A DNA stretch of 64,000 bases from Dugong dugon (taxonomy: Eukaryota; Chordata; Mammalia; Sirenia; Dugongidae). The notes beneath the pieces were generated by a model. It saw only the letters and a program-made list of their open reading frames with translations, was not told the origin of the DNA and did not search any database. Below are positions 1-10,640 of the stretch, piece after piece. The position numbers and the translations under genes were made by a program. Numbering within the stretch: position 1 is the first letter of the stretch; each line of letters starts with the position of its first letter. Where the stretch lies: assembly GCA_030035585.1 (NCBI GenBank), contig CM057462.1, positions 140,146,734 to 140,210,733 of the forward strand, in the 5' to 3' direction.

Positions 1-107
1 GAATAGAACTGCACATAGGGTTTCCAAACAGCGGCTGGTGGATTTAAACTGCAGACCTATTAGACAGCAGCCAAATGTTAATCACTGCACTACCAGGGCT
101 CTGTATT
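1..107 (-). mobile_element. AfroSINE, cut by the window edge
   Basis: Read on the minus strand this is the tRNA-derived head and middle of the afrotherian SINE: CCCTGG(T)AGTGCAGTG, CTGC, CCACCAGCCGCTG, then AAACCCTATGTGCAGTTCTA. The 3' tail lies outside the window. The copy is moderately diverged from the others here. Confidence 0.85.
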
Positions 108-612
108 TGATTACAGTGGGCCCTAAAACTAACCACTGATGGAATTGTAAAAGGACAGATGAGACATGAACAGGAAAAAGATAGCCATGTGGCACTGTAG
201 GCAGAGATTGGAGTAATACAACTACAAAACTAAGGAATGCCAAGAATTTCCAGCAAACACTAGAAGCTAAGAAGGATTCAGAGGGTGCCTTCAGATGGAG
301 CATGACTCTGCCAACGCCTTGATTTTAGACTTCTAACCGTAAGAACTGTGAGAGAACAATTTCATGTTGTTTTAAATTACCCACTTTGTGGCAATTTGTC
401 ATGATAACCCTAGGAAACAAATACATGGTTGTTCTGATTTTTCTAAGACAAATAAATACAGGGATGATACAGTCCAGATTTGGATATTTACTATTTGAAG
501 TTGATTTAACTTTAAGTTACATTGTAGGATGTTTTAAGGTTGACAGAGCCTAAAATTAAAAAATAAAAAAAAAAGATTTTATGATGGGATTATTTATCTT
601 TTTATTGTTAAG
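108..612. other. AT-rich sequence, nothing recognised
   Basis: About 500 bp of AT-rich DNA with no convincing coding frame, RNA gene or repeat that I can name. Short frames on the minus strand (82-303) run through the SINE and are not gene-like. Confidence 0.6.
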
Positions 613-1062
613 TTGACAAATTTTTATTGGTGGTTACCAGGGGCAGGAGGAAGCGGAAAGGGACAGCGTAACAATGATGGAAATATTGCATTGATTAAAG
701 ATAGTGTTTCACAGCTAATTATTGTAATTGCTATCAATAAGTTATACACCTATAAAAAGTTGAATTGGCAAATGTCTTGTGATAGAGATATTTACAACAA
801 TGACAAAAATAGAAAAGAGTAGTTGCTGAGGTTGATTATGTACAACCAAAAAACTCAAGGGATTTGATTTCTTGGTTTGGAAGTTTAGGGTCATGGTTTC
901 ATGGAACATCCCAGGTAATTGGTCTAATACCACGTTCACTCCCTCTGTTCTACCTCCTAATTCTATGCGTAGTGCCTGGGGTTTTAAGAGCTTGCAAGCA
1001 GCTGCCCAAGGGACAACAATTTGTCTCTATTCACTTGGAATAACAGAGGAAGAAGGAGAGCC

Positions 1063-1961
1063 AAGAACAGGAGGAGGTTCAGCACAACGGGACTAAACCA
1101 AAACTAAGAAGTTTCCTGAATACAATCAAATGCTGTGAGGGGCAGAGTAGCAGGGACGGTGGTCTGGGGACCATGCTTTCAGGGGACATTTAGGTCAATT
1201 GGCATAACAAAATTGACTAAGAAAATGTTCTGCATCCTACTTTGGTGAGTGGCATCTAGGGTCTTAAAAGCTAGCAAGCGGCCATCTAAGATGCATCAAT
1301 TGCTCCCAACCCACCTGGAGTAAAGGAGAATGAAGAACACCAAAGTCACAAGGAAAGTATTAGCCCAAGAGACAAAAAGGACCACATAAACCAGAGACTG
1401 CATCAGCCTGAGACCAGAGGAACTAGATGGTGTCCAGCTACCATCAATGACTGCTCTGACACGGAACACAACATAGAGTCCTTGATGGAGCAGGAGAAAA
1501 GTGGTTTGCAGAACTCAAATTCTAGTAAAAAGATCAGACCTAATGGTATGACAGAGATGGGAGGAACCCCAGAAACCATGGCACCTGGACTCTCTGTCAA
1601 CCTAGCACTAAAACATTCCTGAGGCCAACTCTTTGGACAAAGATTAGACTGGACTATGGGACATAAAATGATAGTCATGAAGAGAGTGTTTCTTAGCTCA
1701 GTTAGATACATGAGACTAAATGGGCAGCTTCTGTCCGAGGTGCAATGAGAAGGCAGAGAGGGTCAGGAGCTGGTTGAATGGACAAGGGAAATCAGGGGTG
1801 CACTGTCACAGTATAGGGAGAGCAATTAGGGTTACATAACAATGTATGTATAAATTTTTGTATGACAGACTAACTTGAATTATAAACTTTCCCTTAAAGT
1901 ACAATAAAATAAAAATAAAAAGAGAGATCTGAAAAAAAAAAAAAAAAAGAATAGGAGGAGG
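1063..1961 (+). mobile_element. 5'-truncated L1 tail with target-site duplication
   Basis: A LINE-1 3' UTR fragment (about 1078-1946) ends in AATAAAATAAAAATAAAA and a poly(A). It lies between AAGAACAGGAGGAGG (1063-1077) and AAGAATAGGAGGAGG (1947-1961), a 15-bp duplication with one mismatch. It begins well inside the 3' UTR, so no ORF2 is left. Its sequence closely parallels the 3' UTR of the full-length element at 35600-42949 and the reverse of 2199-3200. The open frames on either strand here are untranslated-region noise. Confidence 0.9.
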
Positions 1962-2183
1962 ATATGGAATGTGTGGCTAATTGACTCCATGAACAACTGC
2001 CTCCTTTGCCATGAGACCAGAAGAACTGGATGATGCCTGGCTACCATTACTTTACATTTTGATCAAAGATTCCATAGAATAATCCTGATCTAAAGGGGTA
2101 AAATGCAGAACAGAATGTAAAATTCTCATAGACTCTAAACTTCTAAGAAGGTTGGATGAATCCCCGAAACTATTGCCCTGAGA

Positions 2184-4706
2184 TCATCTTTAAATCTTTT
2201 TTTTTTTAATTGTTGTACTTCAAGTGAAAGTTTATAATTCAAGTTAGTCTCTCATACAAAAATTTGTATATACATTGTTATGTAACCCTAATTGCTCTCT
2301 GTATACTTTGACAGCACACTCCTCCTTTCCACCCCTGATTTCCCGGGTCCATTCAACCAGCTCCCGACCCTCTCTGCCTCCTCATCTCACCTCTGGACAG
2401 AAGCTGCCCATTTAGTCTTATGAATCCTACTTGAGCTAAGAAGGACACTCTTCATGACTATCATTTTATGTCCCATAGTCCAGTCTAATCTTTGTCCAAA
2501 GAGTTGGCCTCAGGAATGGTTTTAGTGCTAGGTTGACAGAGAGTCCAGATGCCATGGTTTCTGGGGTTCCTCCCATCTCTGTTGTACCATTAGGTCTGAT
2601 CTTTTTACTAGAATTTGAGTTCTGCACCCCACTTTTCTCCTGCTCCATCAAGGACTCTCTGTTGTGTTCCGTGTCAGAGCAGTCATTGATGGTAGCTGGG
2701 CACCATCTAGTTGCTCTGGTCTCAGGCTGATGCAGTCTCTGGTTTATGTGGTCCTTTCTGTCTCTTGGGCTAATACTTTCCTTGTGACTTTGGTGTTCTT
2801 CATTCTCCTTTACTCCAGGTGGGTTGGGAGCAATTGATGCATCTTAGATGGCCGCTTGCTAGCTTTTAAGACCCTAGATGCCACTCACCAAAGTAGGATG
2901 CAGAACATTTTCTTAATCAATTTTGCTATGCAAATTGACCTAGATGTCCCCTGAAAGCATGGTCCCCAGACCACCGTCCCAGCTACTCTGCCCCTCACAG
3001 CATTTGATTGTATTCAGGAAACTTCTTAGCTTTGGTTTAGTCCTGTTGTGCTGACTTCTTCTGTAGTGTGTGCTGTCCTTCCCTTCACCTACGATAATTC
3101 TTGTTAAATATCTAGTTAGTGAATAACCCTCACCCTCCCTCCTTACCCTCGTAACCATCAAAGAATGTTTTCTTCTGTGTTTAAACCTTTTCTTGAGTTC
3201 TTATTATCGTGGTATTATACAATATTTGTCCTCCTGTGACTGACTAAATTCACTCAGCATAATGCCTTCCAGATTCCTCCATGTTATATTTCACAGCTTC
3301 ATTGTTCTTTATCATTGCATAGTATTCCATTATGTGGGTATACCATAATTTGTTCATCCATTCATCCGTTGATGGGCACCTATGTTGTTTTCATCTTTTT
3401 GCTATCATGAATAGTGCTGCAATGAACATGGGTGTGCATATATCTATTCCTGTGATGGTTCTTATTTCTCTAGGATGTATTCCAAAGAGCAGGACTGCTG
3501 GATCATATGGTACTCCTATTTCTAGCTTTTTACAGAAGTGCCAAATCAATTTCCAAAGTGGCTGTACCATTTTACTTTCCCACCAACAGTGTATAAGTGT
3601 TCCAGTCTCTCCACAACCTCTCCAGCATTTGTTATTTTGTGTTTTTTGGATTAATGCTAGCCTTGTTCTGGTGAGATGGTATTTCATTTTAGTTTTGATT
3701 TGAATCTCTCTAACGGCTAATAATTGTGAGCATTTCTTCATATGTTTGTTAGCCACCTGAAGGTCTTCTTTGGCGAAGCGCCTGTTCATATCTTTACTCA
3801 TTTTTTAATTAGGTCATTTTTCTTTTCATTGTTGAGGTTTTGCAGTATCTTGTAGATTTTAGAGATTAGACGCTGATTGGATTTGTTGTAGCCAAAAATT
3901 TTTTCCCAGTCTGTAGATTGTCTTTTTACTCTTTTGGTGAAGTCTTTTGATGAGCATAAGTGTTTGATTTTTAGGAGCTCCCATTCATCTAGTCTCTCTT
4001 TTGGAGCTTATGCATTGTTAGTTATGGTTCATATTGTGTTTATGCCATGTATTAGGGCTCCTAGCATTGTCCCTATTTTTTCTTCCATGATCTTTATCGT
4101 TTTCGATTTTATATTTAGGTCTTTGATCCATTTTGAGTTAGTTTTTGTGCATGGTGTGAAGTATGGGTCTTGTTTTGCAGATGGATATCCAGTTATGCCG
4201 GCACCATTTGTTAAAGAGACTGTCTTTTCCCCAGTTAACAGATTTTGGGCCTTTGTCAAATATCAGCTGCTCATAGGTGGATGAATCTATGTCTGGATTC
4301 TCATATTCTGTTCCATTGGTCTATGTATCTGTTGTTGTACCAGTACCAGGCTGTTTTGACTACCGTAGTGGTATAATAGTTTCTAAAATCAGGTAGTGTG
4401 AGGCCTCCCACTTTGTTCTCCTTCTTGAGTACTGCTTTACTTATCTGGGGCTTCTTCTGTTTCCATATGAAGTTGGTGATTTGTTTCTCCATCTCATTAA
4501 AAAATGCTGTTGGAATTTGGATCAGGATTGCCTTGTATCTGTTGATCGCTTTGGGTAGAATTGACATTTTCACAATGTTGCGTCTTCCTATCCATAAGTA
4601 AGGTATGTTTTTCCGGTTATGCAGGTCTCTTTTGGTTTCTTGAACTAATGTCTTGTAGTTTTCATTGTATAGGTCTTTTACGTCTCTGGTTTCATCTTTA
4701 AATCTT
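2184..4706 (-). mobile_element. 5'-truncated L1, minus strand, with 15-bp target-site duplication
   Basis: A minus-strand L1 (2199-4691) begins with oligo(T) at its 3' end and is flanked by perfect copies of TCATCTTTAAATCTT (2184-2198 and 4692-4706). From left to right it holds the 3' UTR (to about 3205) and then the C-terminal third of ORF2, cut inside the region after the reverse-transcriptase core. The direct repeat shows that it landed in older sequence continuing on both sides. Confidence 0.95.
3205..4691 (-). pseudogene. L1 ORF2 C-terminal fragment
   Basis: Minus-strand translation gives LINE-1 ORF2p C-terminal sequence in pieces. 4573-4301 contains [26 protein letters not shown] and [12 protein letters not shown], ending with [16 protein letters not shown]. 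3801-3391 contains the cysteine-containing segment [18 protein letters not shown], in which the second cysteine of the usual CWWECK is serine. Endonuclease and catalytic reverse-transcriptase motifs are absent because the copy is 5'-truncated. Frame changes and stops separate the pieces, so no functional product is expected. The family is certain and the exact boundaries are approximate. Confidence 0.9.
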
Positions 4707-4800
4707 AAATCAAAAATGTCCCCTGAAGGCTTAAAACCAAAGAACAGTGTAGCTTAACTAGTAAAAAAATGTCTGCCTTGAGCATTATCCTTCTTTAAGA

Positions 4801-4904
4801 ACTATTTATATAGGATCAAATTAATAATGGAGCTCTGGTGGTTAACTAAAATGTCAGCAGTTCGAATTCATCAACTGCTTCTCAGAAACCCTGTGGGGTA
4901 TTTC
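4801..4904 (+). repeat. 104-bp duplicated segment, first copy
   Basis: This stretch spans the end of an old L1 segment and the first part of an AfroSINE. It recurs at 6383-6486 with a single substitution (GCTTCTC versus GCTCCTC). Sequence outside these limits differs completely, so it is a discrete local duplication and not two independent SINE insertions. Confidence 0.95.
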
Positions 4905-4966
4905 TACTCTGTCCTATAGGATCTTTATAAGTCTGAATCGACTGGATGGCAACGGGTTTTAAATGG
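4831..4966 (+). mobile_element. AfroSINE, diverged copy with a shortened head
   Basis: It begins GGAGCTCTGGTGGTTAACTA and lacks part of the usual CGCAGTGGTTAAG region. It then has CAGCAGTTCGAATTC, GAAACCCTGTGGGG, CTACTCTGTCCTATAGGA, GAATCGACTGGATGGCAACG and a short GGGTTTT end. It lies within the old L1 sequence. Confidence 0.85.
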
Positions 4967-5160
4967 ACAATAACAACTTGAAAGATTAGATAGGAACCTT
5001 GGGGGCAGTGAATTTATGTTAATGAGGGAGGAACAACTCAGAAAAGGAAGGTGAGAATGATTGCACAACTCAAACAATGTAGTCAGTGTCACTGAATTGT
5101 AAATGTAGAAACTGTTGAATTGGTGTATGTTTTGCATACACAACAAAATAAAATAATATT

Positions 5161-5534
5161 AAAAGAAGGTTTTAGCAAAAATCAGTGTTTTAACAAGGAA
5201 AGTAATTTGCAATTAATTTGTATTTTGCTTCATATATATTCTGTCATTTGTCTAGAACTCCATTTATGACAATAATTATAATAATCATAACAATAATACT
5301 AAAAAATAGCAAGAATCATTTTATCTATATGCTATTTTGAGTAAATCGGGTCTCTGAAATGTAGAAACGTTCATCTTAAATTCCTTAATATTACAGATTG
5401 CATAATCCAAGTACGTCCCCAAAGTTATTGTTAATTCATGAGATATTATATTTCCTGTGTCCTCCTTTACTTCTGGACTCATATAGGTTTTTCTTCTACC
5501 TATAGACCCAGATATGAAACTAAGCCCCTTTATT
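5161..5534. other. AT-rich sequence, nothing recognised
   Basis: No repeat family or gene-like frame that I can support. Confidence 0.6.
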
Positions 5535-5578
5535 GCCTTCCATCAAAAAAAAAAAAAAAGTAAGAAAGGAAAACAGAA

Positions 5579-5614
<36 letters not shown>

Positions 5615-5655
5615 CACACACACACACACACACAGGGAGGGAGAGAGAGTAAGCA
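5535..5655 (+). repeat. A-rich and (CA)n/(GA)n microsatellite
   Basis: An oligo(A) tract (about 5546-5560) and a short AAAG-rich stretch are followed by a (CA)n run at about 5584-5632, interrupted once by TG, and then GGGAGGGAGAGAGAG. It is a simple-sequence repeat and likely length-variable. Confidence 0.95.
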
Positions 5656-6382
5656 AAAGTAAAAAAAAATTTAAAAAACTTTCCTAAAGAAGAAATGTTT
5701 TAAAAAAGGTAAAATTATGCCTCTTATACAATAATAAAATAAATGCATATCAAATTTTGCATTTAATTTAGTAATTAATGAGGAAACAAGATGATAAAAC
5801 AGGTTCAAGGAAAAATTCAAAAAAACCACATAGACAATTAGGAAATACTGAAATAAATTTGTAAAAAGAAAAAAAGTGTAAAAAAAATAGGTATGTTCAT
5901 ATGCAAAAATCAATTACATTTCAATGGATATAATTAATTTGCATTTGTATGGACAAGAATAATTTGAAGTATTATCAATTTTCTACATTTTGCACAGTTG
6001 TAAAGACAAAGAAAGGCTTAGATAACCCAAGTGACTGTGCTAGACGGGACACCCAGTAATCTTCATTTATCTCGAAGTCTTTCACAGCTCTTACCTATAG
6101 TATCCACCCCCTCCTCCTTTTGATCATAATGATCTCAAACAAATATTCTTGATTCTGCAGGTGTCTGCTGTCATTAGGTATAGTCTGATTATTGACATAA
6201 GTGCAGCAATAATGTTAATTAACCATACAGACATCTACTTGGAGTTAATCAAACTTTAAGATTAAGGGCACAGTCCTCCAGACTGTCAAGTCTGCCAAAG
6301 ACTTCTGCCCTCAACTGCAAGGAGTTTGAGTTTGAATACAATGTTAGAGGAAATAGCGCATGCAAGAACATCCATACTTCTG
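5656..6382. other. AT-rich sequence, nothing recognised
   Basis: Non-coding and AT-rich. The minus-strand frame at 5671-5913 is Phe/Leu/Tyr-rich because of base composition and shows no domain. Confidence 0.55.
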
Positions 6383-6486
6383 ACTATTTATATAGGATCA
6401 AATTAATAATGGAGCTCTGGTGGTTAACTAAAATGTCAGCAGTTCGAATTCATCAACTGCTCCTCAGAAACCCTGTGGGGTATTTC
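6383..6486 (+). repeat. 104-bp duplicated segment, second copy
   Basis: It matches 4801-4904 at 103 of 104 positions, including the tail of the old L1 sequence and the decayed AfroSINE head. The SINE stops abruptly after GGGGTATTTC and runs into unrelated sequence containing two short AAGTTCA(A)GGGGTTTCT repeats. This shows that the copy was made from the locus at 4801 (or the reverse) after the SINE had already inserted there. Confidence 0.95.
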
Positions 6487-6820
6487 AAGTTCAAGGGGTT
6501 TCTTTTAACTTCAAGTTCAGGGGTTTCTCCAAACCACTCTCAGGTTTGAAAGTTCACTAGAAAGGCTAAAAAATCTCACTGAAACCTATTGTACTCACAG
6601 TTATGTTTATTATAAAAAAAGGATCCATTAAAGTCAGCTAATGGAAGGGACACATAATGGCTGGAGTGTTCCAAACACAAAGCTTTTGTTGTTCTCAGGG
6701 ACATATTACCCTCCTGGGGTTGATGTGTGATAATATGCAGAGAGTATTGCCAACCTGGGACACTCATCAGCACTTCAGTCTCCAGAGTTTTTAATTGAAA
6801 TCTCATTTAATAGGCAATGT

Positions 6821-7085
6821 TGATTAATTAAGGAGCCCTGCTGGTGCAGTGGTTAAGCGCTCAGCTGCTAACCTAAAGGTCAGTGGGTTCCCACCCACCA
6901 GCCGCTCCATGGGAGAAAGGTGTGGCAGTTGGCTTCTGTAAAGATTGCAATCTTGGAAACCCTGTGGGGCAGTTGTACTCTGTCCTATAAGGTCGCCATG
7001 AGTCAGAATCGACTGGAAGGCAATGGCTTTGTTTGTTTGGTTCAGTTTTTTTTTTTTGGATTTTTTTTTGGTTGATCGATTAATT
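6821..7085 (+). mobile_element. AfroSINE, long form
   Basis: It begins GGAGCCCTGCTGGTGCAGTG at 6832 and includes the extra internal module CCATGGGAGAAAGGTGTGG...CTTCTGTAAAGATTGCA that is absent from the short-form copies. It then has GAAACCCTGTGGGGCAGTTG, CGCCATGAGTCAGAATCGAC and a G/T-rich tail ending near 7071. Flanks TTGATTAATT and TTGATCGATTAATT suggest an imperfect target duplication. Confidence 0.9.
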
Positions 7086-7450
7086 CCCCACATGACTTAC
7101 TCAATCTTCGTCACATCCCATGCCCCCACCTGCACTCGCTAGATGTTGGACCCAACACACCCACCTTAAATTATGTAGTTGGATTTTGTAGCAGGCCAAC
7201 CATATCCAATAGTCTTAGATGATGAACCTTAGTCATTTCATTAGCATAAACTATCAGGTGTGGTCAGAGGGATCCACCATGAATAAGAAAGATATTCCTA
7301 TCACTAGTGAAAATCTAAGAGTTTAGAGTTTACCTCCCAGGAGCTGGGACAAAGGGCAGACCTCTCATTGTGTGAGATCAAATTCCTTACAGCATAGCAT
7401 CCATGAGTATTCTTTTAAATCTAGAGCCTCATATCATTGAACAATTACTA
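7086..7450. mobile_element. Possible old LTR-like repeat split by the SINE
   Basis: Sequence on both sides of the SINE (about 6600-6830 and 7086-7450) resembles the style of old mammalian ERVL-type LTRs, with a segment around CCACCATGAATAAGAAAG and AGAGTTTACC followed by CAGGAGCTGGGACAAAGG. No ends, duplications or internal genes were found. The assignment rests on memory of LTR wording and could be wrong. Confidence 0.3.
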
Positions 7451-8340
7451 CAGCCAAAAAATTCCTTTTTTTTTCCTGGAAGTTTTCATAATGAATCTAT
7501 GATTTGACTATAAAAAGTCTCTACTATTTGTTATCCCAGGACTTAAAAAATCAAGTTGAAGGTGTAGTCTACCATATTTTACCCACAGTGCCTACAAATT
7601 TGGTTGCATTCCTCTCTTCTTGAGGTCCTAGCTTAGCGGGAATGACCTTCCTTACTACCATTAAGATTGAGATCCAAGCAGAATATCAGGCTTATTTTCG
7701 TGACATGGCTTTGTAGGCATTGGATCCATAAATAAAATAGCCTTACATCCTTAAATGTAGTTGGTCATGCCTTATTTATTGCTGATGATTCTCAGATATA
7801 GAATTCCGGGTAGGGCTTTGGTTGTACAATCAATTTGTCTGATTATATCCTGGAATAAAAGGAGACAGATTTGCTTTAAATCTTCACAAAGAGATACACT
7901 GCCATAAAAAGATCACGAAGCTTCATAAGAGTTTCAGAATTCTGGGAGATTAGTGAGAATCTGATATTATTTTAAAATATTTCATTTTATTTTACAAACG
8001 CTATTTACGAAAGAGTTGTGGGCTTGATTGAGCAAAAAGAAAGCACTTCCTTGTATAGCTAGAATATAATATTTTAACACATATCACGTATTCCAAATTA
8101 AAACACACACACACAGAGTAAAATTTTCCTCAGCAGTTACTTCAGTCCTATTTAATTAATTCTTGTTACTCTAGGTTTTGGGTTAGTAGTCTTTAAAACC
8201 ACCTGCTTCTTTATAAAAAAAGAGTCCTGGAAATCCAGGCTCAGTTTACTGATACAGTTTTAATATTTTCTAAGTAATTCTTGCTCTGCGCCATGGTCTT
8301 TATAGTGGAAAAATAATGAGAAATGTAGTCGAATAACAAC
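7451..8340. other. AT-rich sequence, nothing recognised
   Basis: About 0.9 kb without a supported gene or repeat. A short (CA)5-6 run lies at about 8103-8115. Confidence 0.55.
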
Positions 8341-8960
8341 TTTCACCAAAGCCTTCTGCAACAAAGAGATCTTTATTGTGACATATCAAAAAACAAAAAA
8401 ATGGAGAATTGACTGCAAGCACTCAGGCTATAAACAGACCAAAATCCAAAGAAGTACAAATTTAAGGTGCTTTTTATACAAATTTTGACAGGTGCTGATT
8501 CATTGTGAGTAAGGGTCTTTCAGCGTGCCCTTTACAATCATTGGAACATATACGTATGAGTAAGTTACTTACATCCTATGATTGATTAAAGTAAAAACTA
8601 AGATCATGATTGGGTGACCTTTTCTTGTTTTCTTTCCCTAGGCATGGTCTCTTGGCTCAGGGGTCCTGGGTCTGTCATAAGATGGTTGTTTTTTATTATG
8701 CGGGCTAAGTGTAATACTACGTAGGTCTCTAATTCATTTGCTGGGGGAAATTGCTATTCAGTTTTTGGTACACATGTCCACAGTGCACCGAACTGGTTAG
8801 GGCACTTTGTTATGTCCTTTGACGCAGTTTTTTATTGTTTGAAGTTCTATAGATACTGACAAACCAGTTGGCCCTTTGTGATTGTGGCCTGCTGTAGTTA
8901 AGTTAACTCTTTATCAGCTATAATTTATAATTATTTAGAGTTTTTTTTTTTTTATATTGT
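8341..8960 (-). mobile_element. Candidate solitary LTR (endogenous-retrovirus type), minus strand
   Basis: On the minus strand a TATA-box-like TATAAAAAGCACC (around 8467-8479) is followed about 100 bp downstream by AATAAA (8372-8377) and a T/G-rich stretch. This is the spacing expected of U3-R-U5 in an LTR. No gag, pol or env coding sequence lies beside it. No clean TG...CA ends or flanking duplication could be fixed, so this is only a candidate. Confidence 0.35.
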
Positions 8961-10039
8961 GAATATTATGTGAAGAGAATCAGTAAGTTTAGAGTGGGGC
9001 TTAGACAGCTGTATTTTTATAAAACCGTATGGGTAAATCTAATGTGTATCCCCAGTTGAGGAATAGTGGCCTAGAAGATAATAGATTTAAATTAAAAAAA
9101 TTAAGTTTCAAAACAATTAAACATTTTAAACAACAGCTGAAATTATAATTGGTAATTTTTCTGTTATTGCCTAATATCCCCTGGCAAAGGATCACTGGGT
9201 CTCTGACAAATACGGGAAAACTCAGCAGAAATATTTTATAAGAGCTTTGATCAGTATTTCCCCTGAGGTTAAAATATATTTATGACCAGTAAAGGCATTA
9301 GAAGCCCTCCAAATACTTCTTAGAAAGCCTATTATTTTCTAAAACACCTCTTCCTTTTAAGGTGGAAGAACAAATCATTGTGATTTTCCAAGGTCATGTG
9401 GGGCAAACCTCAAAGGTTGTTTTATCTGTAAATGGTGTGAAAGGTTTTTTTTTTTTTTTTTTCCCCTTATATTTCAGATTCAATTTTGAGAGTTGTCAAA
9501 AAGTTGGAAAACTCAAAAAGTTGTCAGAGAAAATTTGGACATTTGATTAAAATAAGATCAGGGTGCCTGAAAAACAATATTTGGTCATTTATTAAATCAA
9601 AGTTAAAAAAAACTAAAAACCAACAGAGAAAACAATTGTAAAAAAATCTTAGTTCTTTCATAAGGGAGGAAAGTCAGTTTTTCTTAAATAATCAGTTGTA
9701 TAATAAAATTAATACAAAGCACAAAAACTATTCTAGTAAAACACGTAATCTGTTACTTAGATTACACAAAAAGGTAAAAAAAAAAAAATTCTTTCACATT
9801 TTCATGAGTTAACCAAGTAAACAAGCCCATCGTAACTGAACACACTTCGCTGAGATTTTAACGCATTGCATTGCATAGCTTCCTTAGATTCCTGTTTTCT
9901 AAATTAGGGCAAGTCATTTCACTTTCTGCATTTTGTCCTTCATTACGCTCTTTCATATTCTGGAACAGTCTGACACTTTTCTTTAGGACAGATCACAGGG
10001 GGTCTATGTGGACAAAACTAATTTCACACTAATACCAAG
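8961..10039. other. AT-rich sequence, nothing recognised
   Basis: No supported gene or repeat family. It contains oligo(T) at 9447-9462 and several oligo(A) runs. Confidence 0.55.
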
Positions 10040-10250
10040 AGGTTATTTCTATTATCATACAATGTGTTCATTGTTGCATCTTCAAATGAATCAATAAATA
10101 AACTTTAAAAAATTCTCAGATTCGATCTCCAGTACAGTAAATATAAACAGCTATAATCTTCATATATAAAAGCTCTTGTGGTCCTCAATAAGACCTAAGA
10201 GTTTAAAGGAGTCTGAGGATTGAAAGGTTTGAGAACTACTGCTTCAGGAA
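10040..10250 (-). mobile_element. Old hAT-like DNA transposon fragment
   Basis: The minus strand reads AGTAGTTCTCAAACC at one end, followed by CTCAGACTCCTTTAAACTCT, ATTGAGGACC and AAGAGCTTTTATATATG. This matches a widespread mammalian non-autonomous repeat whose end (CAGnnGTTCTCAAAC) is of the hAT-Charlie type. The second terminus is missing or decayed. The family name is from memory. Confidence 0.5.
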
Positions 10251-10320
10251 AAAAATTTGCTCTTCCTTGAAAAGCAAAGCACAGCATTGTGTTTCTTTGT
10301 CACTACTGTTCCATGTCACC

Positions 10321-10640
10321 ACCTTTCTGTCACTTTGTGGTACTATGGCAGCTTGCATGTTGCTATGATGCTGGAAGCTATGCCATCAGTATATCAAATA
10401 CCAGCAGGACCACCGTGGTGGGCAGGTTTCAGTAGAGATTCCAGGCTAAGATAGACTAGGAAGAAAGGGCTGGCAGTCTACTTACAACAGTCAGCCAATG
10501 AAAACCGTATAGATCATGACATAGCATTGTCTGACTTGGTTGTTTTAAACACATCACCAGGATGAATCAATTGCCAGAGGAGAACATCATGTCTGGTGAA
10601 GCAGAGAGCTGACTAGGGTGAGGGAGACTTTCAAAATGGC
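10321..10640 (+). mobile_element. RTE (BovB-like) 5' fragment, possibly fused to its 3' part
   Basis: 10326-10520 (TGTCACTTTGTGGTACTATG, GCTTGCATGTTGCTATGATG, ACAGCAGG-type segment, CAGGTTTCAGTAGAGATTCC) aligns with the 5' ends of the RTE copies at 15859-15680 (minus) and 20417-20237 (minus). From about 10580 the sequence ACATCATGTCTGGTGAAGCA resembles the 3' portion seen at 21337 (ACATCATGCTTGGTAAAGTA), which would mean about 2.5 kb is missing. The second half is more diverged and that fusion is tentative. Confidence 0.6.

Larger units (their letters stand above)
613..5160 (+). mobile_element. Ancient L1 3' end (L1MA-like), split by younger insertions
   Basis: Segments at about 613-1077, 1962-2198, 4707-4830 and 4966-5160 look like one old plus-strand LINE-1 3' untranslated region. 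The first contains TTGGTGGTTACCAGGGGC. The third contains AACTAGTAAAAAAATGTCTG, and the last ends GGTGTATGTTTTGC followed by an A-rich end with AATAAAAT-like sequence. This wording matches mammal-wide L1MA 3' ends as I remember them. The gaps between segments are filled exactly by two younger L1 insertions and a SINE. The family name is from memory, but the continuity across two insertions with flanking duplications is seen directly. Confidence 0.65.

Noticed and set aside
10257..10454. 65-residue plus-strand frame
   Set aside because: It spans the boundary into the RTE 5' fragment and is not part of the RTE coding frame.
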